Positions 38,314-45,566 of a stretch of DNA of 45,566 bases are shown here, piece by piece (positions within the stretch are counted from its first letter, which is position 1; each line of letters starts with the position of its first letter). The position numbers and the translations under genes are program-made. The notes below the pieces were generated by a model. That model did no database searches. It saw only the letters and a list, made by a program, of their open reading frames with translations, and was not told the DNA's origin. The stretch comes from Pseudomonas sp. TH10 (GTDB lineage: Bacteria; Pseudomonadota; Gammaproteobacteria; Pseudomonadales; Pseudomonadaceae): contig NZ_JAEKEG010000167.1 in NCBI RefSeq assembly GCF_016651255.1, positions 1-45,566 of the forward strand. The letters are read 5' to 3'.

Positions 38314-39163
38314 CCGGGTCGCTTGTTTTTTGTCCGCACCTTGAAGCTTTCGGGACCACCTACGGGGGCTACCTGAAAAGGGAAACCTGTGGGAGCGAGC
38401 TTGCTCGCGATGAGGCCGCCAGCCTCACTGTAGACATCCGGTCATAACTAGCTTCCTGCCCCTTCCCGCCATCTAACCGCCCCGCTGTTCGGCTGGCGCG
38501 CGAAAACTCTTCAGCGGTCGGTATGCCATCTACGATGTTCATTACACTGTCCGCTGGGATCCCTGTATCCCGCTCTACTTGGGCAGAAGTGCACGATGAA
38601 GCATTCGGCTGACTTCCTGCTTGATCCATCCAACGAGCCATTCTTTGGGGAAATAAACTCGTCAGGACGAGCCCGTGCTGCCTATACCCCCACCGATCGC
38701 AACCGACACATTTCCGACGGTCAGCACCGGAGGGCAGCAGTCGGCCATAAGTGGTCATTCCCTAACGGCCTTCAGCGGAAAAAGCGGATGCTCCGCCGCC
38801 GGCGCCAGAGGCAGTCATAGAATTGCCAGGATCTGGTTAGGCGTAGGAGAAGAACTCAATTCCTGAAGTTTACATTTCTCATTGTAAAACCCGACTAAGA
38901 TACCCTGATGAATTTTTGAAGCTCCCGCAATCTCCTGAGGTTTGTGAATGAAGGCGCAAAATAAGAATCCAAGGATTAGCCTGCGAAATGTTCAAGCTAA
39001 CATACTGACCACCGGCCTCCTTTTCAATCTGGGGGTGGGAAGAAAGGAGATTGCACCGAGTGAGTTTTCTTCTTTGCTCACTTGGACTATGACAGCCACA
39101 AAGAAGGGCAAGCCAGTTGGACAAAAGCTTAGGCAGATATTATTTCCCTGAACTATCAAAGAG
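38314..39163. other. Gap between tRNA-Thr and the Detocs operon
   Basis: About 850 bp without a gene I can support. A single REP (core GTGGGAGCGAGCTTGCTCGC) lies at 38386-38415. From about 38420 to 38830 the sequence is GC-rich and holds only short frames on both strands, possibly relics of a mobile element. From about 38860 it turns AT-rich. A 67-codon frame (38948-39151) has no family resemblance I can see but is in frame with the dtcA N-terminus after one stop codon. No integrase or excisionase is evident. Confidence 0.5.
38386..38415. repeat. Single REP element
   Basis: CTGTGGGAGCGAGCTTGCTC followed by GCGATGAGG; same subtype as the REPIN at 22477-22566 but without a partner. It lies just past the tRNA-Thr terminator, at the left edge of the accessory segment. 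Confidence 0.8.
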
Positions 39164-42100
39164 TTGAAGTGTGCACCCTTACTACAAAAGGTTTCTCTTG
39201 AGAGAGAGATGAGCTGGTTTACCGCTTTAGTTGTCGCTAACGCAAAGCGCATCTCCAGATACCTAGAGTTATCCCATGAATATGAGGTGAAGCTTCTTGA
39301 AGCCAACTCGCAGGCATGTTTGCTTGCTCTCGAAACCATTGAATTAGAGTTTGGGTTGTCAGTGTGGTTGATCGAAACAAGAATCGCACATCTTCAGCAT
39401 TTCGAAGGTGTTGAGGCGCAAAAAAGTATTTGGCCACAGTTAAATCCGAAGGGCAAGGAAATGTACCTTGGCTTGCGACAAACTTCAGCGTAAGAAATGA
39501 ACAACCTACTACTTTCTTCAGATACTTGTCGCAGACCATAGACGCTTTGGATGATGTGAAAGACTTGTCGTTGCGAGCATCGTTAAAATTTCAATCTATT
39601 GGCATTATCCCTAATGATGCAGGCGAATTAAGTGGCGCACTTCACTACGAAACGAACTCTGCTCTTATTGATATTTATAATTCACTGTTTGAGATTCTTC
39701 AAAAGTATGTGATAGACGCAACTTCTGACATGCATCAATCGGCAACAAATAAGCTGATTCAGCTCGCAGGTAAAGTAAACGACATACGTCTTAATCGATT
39801 GATGTTTTTGGCTGGTAAAACTGACAAAGTTTTTCAGATAGGGTTTGAGCAGAGCAAGCTGCTTTATAGGAACGTGGTTAACGATACGCGTATTGATGAA
39901 GAATACTCACTGGTGCCAAATTCTTGGCCGGCAGCCTGGAGAGTTTTAGCAGAGCGACTGGTTGACTCGGAGGTCTTACCTACCAGTACCGAAAATATCC
40001 AGGGCAAGTGCGTCAGTGCCCTATACGAAATTTATTCCAAAGGCTTTTTAGCTGAACATAAATTAGCTGAAACTCTTAAGTCAGTATTCGCATTTAGATG
40101 GACCGCCTTCTCCCGCACTCTTCACGGAATATTACTCGAAGAACTATCAGTTCTTCCGATCTTGGACTTGGATGATGCTTTGACGCGGTTCGTTTTTACT
40201 CCATATTTGGACTCTGACTTTTTGCCGTATCTACCGAATTATTGTAGAAGTGTCTATATAGCCGAAATATCTAACGCTTACAAAATTCCAGCTGGGACAC
40301 CAATTGATATTTGGACTCAGAAGGATCTCTATGTCGACCTTCCGACAATCTGCGGCTTGGATGAGAATCGCCAGACTTTGAAGGCAGCCGAATATTTATA
40401 CTCTAACGGCGAATTTCCTCAGTCAATTAAGGTGGCCACCGAGGCCCTTCAGATCTCATCGATTAGAAGAAAGCGGTTAGCCGCCCGCTTGATTTCGGCT
40501 TCACTTGGCCAACTGGGCGACGTTGAAGCGCTCGTTAAATTGATTGCGGATAATGTAGTCGCTGACCCAGGGGCGACCGATCTGATGCCCGTTGCTGAAT
40601 GCGCTAAAATATTGAATGGAAAAGAAATTAGGAAAAAGCTTGCGGGTAACATTGCCGTACCAATTGTATTGCTTCTCAATTCTACAAATTATAATGATGA
40701 ATACGACAAGGCACTTGCATATTCATATGAAGACTTTCTAATTCAACACGGCTTGGATAGGCCGAGTCAATTGAACTCAAAATCATCAGATTTTGACAAA
40801 CGCCTGCTGGTTTTTTATCTAAGATACGTCTGCACACCCGCAATCATGAAGGTTTCGTCTGTATTTAAGGGTTCCGTTGAGGTTCAGAATGAGCGCTTAG
40901 CTGTTTTTACATTATTATTAGATATAGATGAGCCGAATGCGAAAATTTATGAGTCTGAAATTAGAGAAATAACACGCGCTCAGGTAATTCGAAGCGGGGT
41001 CAGGCATGTTGAACAAAGCAAAATGTCCATCGACGTTCCTGCAATCCGAAAGTTGTGTGATAAAAAGTTAAAGGAGTCGTTTTTTAGATATCGAGCAATG
41101 GTTGCCGCCGGCATAAGTCCATCTTCTGATTTTGCAGAAGCGTACTTGCAGTTGCTTTCAGATGGCAAACCCTTACCTTCCGAATTTTTACAGGTGCCTA
41201 CCGATGAGGCGGGTACATTATTACGAGAACTCGTAAGTGCGATATTCCTAGAGTCCACCAATAATCCTATGCATGGATTAGATTGTTATTTGAGCATGCG
41301 TATTCGGCATGGCGCACTATCAGGGCAGTTGCGCGGACCTCTAGAGCTGGAAAAAGTTATTACGCAGCGAACCGCAGGAATAAATAGTTACGCGTCGAAT
41401 GAGATTTGGTTGGAACGATTAGTCGGTATCACAGCCACTGCTAAGGACAATATTGACTTGGGTCTTTGCATTTTCTCAGCTCGTTACGACAACCTGATAG
41501 AACGACTGACGAATGACTTAGTGCAAGTACGTTCGCTTGAGAAGCCAAGCGGGTTGTTTTATCTGGATACCACTCCCATCCATTTGCGTTTTCTCGCAAC
41601 CACGGTAACGCCTACTACTACTTTCGATGAGTTCTTTGATGAATGTATTAATTTGTTTTGGGCTAGTGTCGAAAATTGCCTTCGCATAGTGCACTCAGCT
41701 ATAGAGAGCAAAATCAAACCAGATATAAATGAAGTATTTTATACGCTGCAGTCAACTATTAATCATGCTGCACCCTCGCAGTTTACAGCTGATTTAGATC
41801 GCGCTGTTCGAACAGCACAAACCAACTCATTGCAAGCGTGTGAGCAAATGAAAGATTGGTTTAAGCTTCCCACTCCTCGAGCTGAGCCATTTTTTGAGGT
41901 GGAGCAGCTTATAGATATCGGACTACAGTGCGTTCAAAGAATCCATAAAGATTTTAATCCAATTATCACAAAGGATATTCTAGAACTCCCTCCTGTTGCG
42001 GGAGCATTAACAATGTTTTCGGACATTTTCTTCATACTTTTTGATAATGCGAGGAAGTATTCGAATCTTGGCACATCTCCTAAGCTCTGGATAACAGTTG

Positions 42101-42369
42101 AACGGGATAGTAAGCAGGCATTAAGCTTTCTGGTTGAAAATGAAGTCAGCGCCGAAGCCGATATGCAATCATGTACGGAAAAAATGAGAGCAATCAGGGA
42201 TCTGATTGAATCGGGTGGATATCATGGTTCTTTAAGAACAGAAGGTGGGACTGGCCTCATAAAACTGAAGAAAATCATTGGTTCAAATCATTTGCTTGAG
42301 TTCGGGTATGTCAATGAAACAAGGTTTTTCGTAAAGTTTAACTTGACGCTGAGAGAGATATCAATATGA
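39164..42369 (+). CDS. dtcA: DtcA-like histidine-kinase sensor of a Detocs system
   Basis: A large soluble protein, about 1050 residues when one base is added. As written, the 5' part (39164-39493) and the long frame (open from 39430) are joined by a lost A in an A6 run at 39420-39425; one more A gives EAQKKYLATVKSEG. Most of the protein is helical and repeat-like, as in the TPR-type sensing half of DtcA. The C-terminal 110 residues are a HATPase domain: N-box FDNARKYS (codon at 42040) and G-box EGGTGLIKLKKI. A His in INHAAPSQF before it is a candidate phospho-acceptor. No membrane helix is present. The exact start (TTG 39164, ATG 39209 or farther up) is open. The stop overlaps dtcB as ATGA. 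Confidence 0.82.
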
Positions 42370-42835
42370 GTATTCTCGTAGTAGAGGATGATGAAAACAA
42401 ACGCATTCAATTACAGCGTTTTTAGAAAGCGTTATCCCTAATGAAGATGTCATGTTTGAGAGATCATTACAAAGCGGCGTGAGAAAAATCAGGAGTGATC
42501 ATTTTGATTTGGTAATTCTCGATATGACCTTGCCGCAATATGATCTAAGTCCTGATGAGCCATCGGATGACACCCACATTTTTGGTGGACAGGAGTTTTT
42601 AGCTCAAATGGATAGGTTTGATGTTTCCACTCCAGTTTTGGTTTTTACTCAGTTTGAGGTTTTTGGAAAACCACCCCATGAGATGAATCTCGAAAGCTTA
42701 AACGTAAATCTTAAGTTGGAATACCCGACGATTTATAAAGGCTTCGTCTATTACCATGCTTCTATAAACACATGGAAAATTGATCTTCGTAAAAAGCTTG
42801 CTGAGCTTGGATTTTTACAAGGAGGTACGCAGTGA
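42366..42835 (+). pseudogene. dtcB: DtcB-like stand-alone receiver protein, one-base frameshift
   Basis: A single receiver domain with no output part. With one T added to the T5 run at 42419-42423 it reads as 156 residues with acidic pocket VEDD, phospho-acceptor Asp53 (VILDMTLP), Thr95 (LVFTQFEVFG) and Lys125 (IYKGFVYY). In Detocs, DtcB is a phosphate sink that drains DtcA and keeps DtcC quiet in uninfected cells. As written, translation from ATG 42366 would stop at codon 20. ATG overlaps the dtcA stop by 4 nt and GTG of dtcC overlaps its stop by 4 nt; such exact coupling argues that the frame break is an error. Confidence 0.8.
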
Positions 42836-44176
42836 TAAAAATACTTGTGGTTGAGGATGAAAGAGATAAACTCAAAGCTGTCATGATTGGGTTATTATCT
42901 GTTGCTGGAATAACTGATGAAAGCATCAAGAAAGCAAGAGATGCTAACGAAGCAAAGCATTGGCTTAGAACAGAACACTATGACTTGATGATTCTTGATA
43001 TATCAATCCCTGAAACTTCCGACCTGGATCCCAGGCCAAATGGGGGCTCTTGCTATTAGATGAAATTCTTGAGCGAGATATATATATTAGACCAAGAGAA
43101 GTTGTTGGGCTAACTGCTTTTCCTGAAGCTCAAGACGCTTCAATCCCAAGATTTAATAGTGAATTGTGGACGGTTTTACATTACACAACTAATAGTGACG
43201 ATTGGCTTATACAGCTACAGCGAAAAGTGATGCACATTATCCGTAATAATCAATCATCTGGCGAGCAGATTGTTCATTCGGCAGATATATGTATTCTTAC
43301 TGCACTGTATAAACCTGAGCTGACGGCAGTGCTTCGGCTACCATGGGCCTGGGAGGATTACGTCATTGAGGGTGATCCGACCCAATACTATCGGGGTTAC
43401 GTTAGCACCCGCGAAGGTAAGCTTTCTGTTGTGGCTGCTAATTCGTCCCGTATGGGCATGCCTGCAGCGGCAGTTCTCTCTATGAAAATGGTATCTACAT
43501 TTAAGCCTAAATATTTAGTCATGGCAGGCATTACGGCTGGCATAGTAGGCCGCGTTGAACCAGGCGACATCATTGCTGCGGATCCTAGTTGGGACTATGG
43601 TAGCGGTAAAAAGACGAAGTCTGATACTGGGCCATTTTTTCAGCCATCACCTCACCAGCTTAGCCTTGATCCATTCATCAAATCTAAACTGCAACGTTTT
43701 AGTCAGGATGCTTCAGTTCTAAACGCTATACGGTTGGAATGGCCGGTGCATACTCCCCACTATTAAATCTCCATATAGGGCCACTTGCTTCCGGCGCTTC
43801 CGTTTTGGAAGATCCAGACGTCACTACCGGTATTCAAGGCCAGCACCGGAAAGTATTAGGTGTCGAAATGGAGGCATATAGCGTGTTCGCTGCGGCCATA
43901 GACTCACCAAATCCTCAGCCTTTAGTGTTAGTTATGAAGTCTGTTTGTGATTTTGCAGATTCGCACAAAAGTGACGATTATCAGGACTACGCATCTTATA
44001 CAAGTGCTAAAGCGGTGCAATTTTTTCTTCGAGAAATATCTCTGACGCATAATCCCCACTTCGCGTGTCGATATTCAATGTCGACTAATGGCCAAAGCGG
44101 ATCGGTTTGCCCTTCCGCTGCTTGGCCTGTAGCAAGTGCCCGCTTCTGGCCGATTGCTGCCTGTCGCGAAGCCTAA
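42832..44176 (+). pseudogene. dtcC: DtcC-like receiver fused to a PNP-type ATP nucleosidase, two frameshifts
   Basis: The effector of the operon. An N-terminal receiver (VVEDERD, Asp56 in MILDISIP, Thr95 in VGLTAFPE) is followed from about residue 139 by a purine-nucleoside-phosphorylase/MTAN fold: ADICILTALYKPELTAVL, MAGITAGIVG, PGDIIAADPSWDYGSG, HIGPLASGASV, LGVEMEAYSVFAAA and MKSVCDFADSHKSDDYQDYAS. Detocs DtcC of this plan cleaves ATP to adenine when activated. The frame is lost at G5 (43042-43046) and C4 (43755-43758); one base added at each restores NGGLLLLDEIL and HTPPLLNLHIG. The start is GTG 42832 after AGGAGG. The last 40 codons run into GC-rich sequence, so the true end may be nearer 44052. 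Confidence 0.82.
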
Positions 44177-44240
44177 AAACGCTCTAATGCAGCCGCGGCA
44201 ATGGCTAATAGGCTTACTCCCTATCGGTAAAACACTGTAA

Positions 44241-44528
44241 TCAGGCCCGAAACCGGTCGAATAGTTTTCTCAGAAATACATCGCCTGCCATAGAGTCTGA
44301 AAGCAAGTAATGCCCAGACCAATTGTCCCAACCCGACGCAAGGCTGAACTCAGCACACTGGAAATCGTGGTGAATTTGTTCACTAACACTCGTGACGGAC
44401 GAGCCTGCGCGTTTCAACCCTTGGAGAGTGGTCAGCTCTTCAGCTATCGATAGCCAACCAGCCTCTGACAACTCGTTGAAATCAAGCCCCAGATGCCCAT
44501 TAGCTGCCATATGAAGCGTTAGATTCAT
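44241..44528 (-). CDS. Hypothetical protein
   Basis: A 95-residue acidic protein (MNLTLHMAANGHLGLDFNELSEAGW...) ending GWDNWSGHYLLSDSMAGDVFLRKLFDRFRA. It reads like a real folded protein, with Trp, Gly and aromatic positions that would not be expected by chance, but I do not recognise the family. ATG 44528 is preferred to the longer form from 44564. It faces the Detocs operon at its far edge, and the GC-rich base use suggests it belongs with the host sequence rather than with the operon. Confidence 0.6.
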   Translation of the reverse strand: MNLTLHMAANGHLGLDFNELSEAGWLSIAEELTTLQGLKRAGSSVTSVSEQIHHDFQCAEFSLASGWDNWSGHYLLSDSMAGDVFLRKLFDRFRA

Positions 44529-44564
44529 TCGTTGCCGTCCAAGGGATGATGCGAAGCGCTGCAT

Positions 44565-44880
44565 AGCGCGGTTGAAGAAGAACCAGGGTTAAGTAGCGCA
44601 TCTGCGTTGCTGCACAAATTACGTCTTAGTAGCTGGGGTGTCTACGGATCGCCTCCGGCCGAGAGCTACGTTTCGCCAATCTCGGTTTTGGGATCTTAGC
44701 GGCCTCATCAAGGCCATCGATGAGCCAAAAGGAGCGCAGATGACCTCATCCTGCGAATTTCAGAAGTCAGTCCTAAGTTGTCGGTGGTTGCAGGGGAGGA
44801 ACGCTCGCGATACCCTGACGCCGTCGCTGCCAATTCAGCGGCCGGGCTTGGTAACCCGAGGTAAATCACTGCGCAACAGT
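44565..44880. other. Intergenic stretch without a supported gene
   Basis: Short frames here show no family resemblance. GGGCTTGGTAACCC near 44846 resembles CGCTTGGTAACG in the folded leader downstream and may be part of it. Confidence 0.4.
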
Positions 44881-45050
44881 GCTATGCGTTCGCAGGCGCT
44901 TTTTTTCGCCTGAGATATGCGTTATGGCGGCTGTGCGTGGGACGTCTTCGGACGTGCCGGTTTCCTTGATTTCCCGGTTTACCAACCTGCGCACAGCTGT
45001 CACCCATTCGCTTGGTAACGAATTGTGGCAGCTCTTCAAATTAAGGAGCT
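44881..45050 (+). ncRNA. Structured 5' leader, C4-RNA-like
   Basis: Several nested hairpins precede the small ORF at 45056. CAGGCG and CGCCTG (44893-44912) enclose a T-rich loop. GGCTGTGCG (44929-44937) pairs with CGCACAGCT (44990-44998) around a UUCG hairpin ACGTC/GACGT (44942-44955). GCTGTCAC (44996-45003) pairs with GTGGCAGC (45025-45032) around ATTCG/CGAAT. The last two long stems share bases, so they may be alternatives. The CCGGTTTCC...CCGGTTTACCAACC core is what I recall of C4-type antisense RNAs in phages and islands. That name is from memory and not checked. Confidence 0.5.
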
Positions 45051-45055
45051 TCACT

Positions 45056-45172
45056 ATGCGCAGCATAAATCCGTTCGAAATTTGGCTTCCCCCTCTACGC
45101 AGTTCCCAGTTGCGTAACGCCCCACCACCCACCCTCCCCGGCTGCATCTCCCAAATCGGAGGTGGCAAATGA
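45056..45172 (+). CDS. 38-codon ORF coupled to the DUF3077 gene
   Basis: A small frame (MRSINPFEIWLPPLRSSQLR...) begins 7 nt after a strong AAGGAG site and ends in an ATGA overlap with the next start. Pro-rich, no known family. The ribosome site and overlap suggest it is translated and couples translation of the DUF3077 gene, as a leader peptide would. Confidence 0.55.
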   Translation: MRSINPFEIWLPPLRSSQLRNAPPPTLPGCISQIGGGK

Positions 45173-45450
45173 CCGACAATCACGAACTCAAAACCATCGG
45201 CTTCACCCCCGCGATCTATCTCGGTAATCAAGCGATGTTTCACGTCATTGGTGGTGTGCCCATTGCCGATGCGTTATCGATGGCTTCGGATTTTCTTTGC
45301 CTTGCCAAGTCGCTGACTGAAGATGCTGCTTATGCGAAAGACAATGGACGGCATGCTTGGGCTGCGCATTATCTGGTGACTATGGGTAAGGCGTTGGTTG
45401 ATGATTCGGCAAAGGTTTTGATGCGGGAACGGGGGGACTCTGGTGGTTAG
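45169..45450 (+). CDS. DUF3077 family protein
   Basis: A 93-residue soluble protein. LFHVIGG-like FHVIGGVPIADALSMASDFLCLAKSLTEDAA and HAWAAHYLVTMGKALVDDSAKVL are the features of DUF3077, a family common in many copies in Pseudomonas with no known role. GGAGG precedes its ATG inside the 38-codon ORF. It lies under the control of the folded leader at 44881-45050. Confidence 0.82.
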   Translation: MTDNHELKTIGFTPAIYLGNQAMFHVIGGVPIADALSMASDFLCLAKSLTEDAAYAKDNGRHAWAAHYLVTMGKALVDDSAKVLMRERGDSGG

Positions 45451-45510
45451 CCTGAGGTTGGGCTTGCGATGGTGCTGGGTCATTTGGGTTTGTTGTGGAT
45501 GATCTGGCGC

Positions 45511-45540
45511 TATCGCGGGCAAGCCTTGCTCCGACAGAGG
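45511..45540. repeat. Degenerate single REP element
   Basis: TATCGCGGGCAAGCCTTGCTCCGACAG-type sequence, a diverged half of the REP found at 10119 and 11636, downstream of the DUF3077 gene. Confidence 0.7.
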
Positions 45541-45566
45541 TAGTTCCCACTGGAGGTATTCCAGAG

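Noticed and set aside
38369..38758. Minus-strand ORF of 129 codons near tRNA-Thr as an excisionase or integrase relic
   Set aside because: No recognisable motif, spans a REP element, and no ribosome site was seen.
43261..44040. A housekeeping MTA/SAH nucleosidase as the identity of the PNP-like domain
   Set aside because: It is fused to a receiver and coupled to a kinase and a lone receiver, which fits an immune effector rather than a salvage enzyme.

Overview
The window looks like chromosome of a Pseudomonas from the fluorescens group. The gene order typA-thiI-glnA-(two DUF4124 genes)-ntrBC-nrsZ-trmL-secB-grxC-gpmI-envC-ctpA, then hisBHAF, asmA-mutY-yggX and a polar amino acid ABC operon, is the order I know from Pseudomonas. 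GC-rich codon use and REP/REPIN palindromes of the 'GTGGGAGC...' type between genes agree. I recognised everything from translated sequence and motifs; no database search was made.

Layout. 180-4240: a YkgJ-type Cys-cluster protein, typA and a frameshifted thiI. 4456-11153: nitrogen control. glnA has a sigma54 promoter; two DUF4124 proteins and ntrBC follow; behind ntrC lies a sigma54-driven structured RNA of four covarying hairpins that matches the nitrogen-regulated sRNA NrsZ. 11152-18279: trmL, secB, grxC, a rhodanese-like membrane protein, gpmI, and envC-like, ctpA and polysaccharide-deacetylase genes of the cell envelope. 18438-22319 (minus strand): hisB-hisH-DUF2164-hisA-hisF and a solute-binding protein. 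22590-30717: an OFA-type MFS carrier, a PanZ-like acetyltransferase, asmA-mutY-yggX, tRNA-Phe, a hydrolase and a tandem pair of Lys-rich paralogues. 30788-36950: gabP-like permease, a four-gene amino acid ABC transporter and a frameshifted methyltransferase. 37293-38270: an FkbM methyltransferase and tRNA-Thr.

Downstream of tRNA-Thr is an AT-rich accessory segment (about 38.9-44.05 kb) with a three-gene operon coupled by 4-nt overlaps: a soluble histidine-kinase-like protein of about 1050 residues, a stand-alone receiver protein, and a receiver fused to a purine-nucleoside-phosphorylase-like domain. This is the Detocs anti-phage architecture (DtcA/DtcB/DtcC), in which the PNP effector cleaves ATP. 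It is a described system, so the novelty here lies in this divergent copy. Beyond it lie a small hypothetical gene, a C4-like folded leader, a 38-codon leader ORF and a DUF3077 gene.

As written, thiI, the methyltransferase, dtcA, dtcB and dtcC (twice) each need one extra base to restore their reading frame. All six events are single-base losses, five of them in homopolymers. Because two hit core genes, consensus sequencing error is the simplest explanation, and the Detocs operon may well be intact in the real organism.
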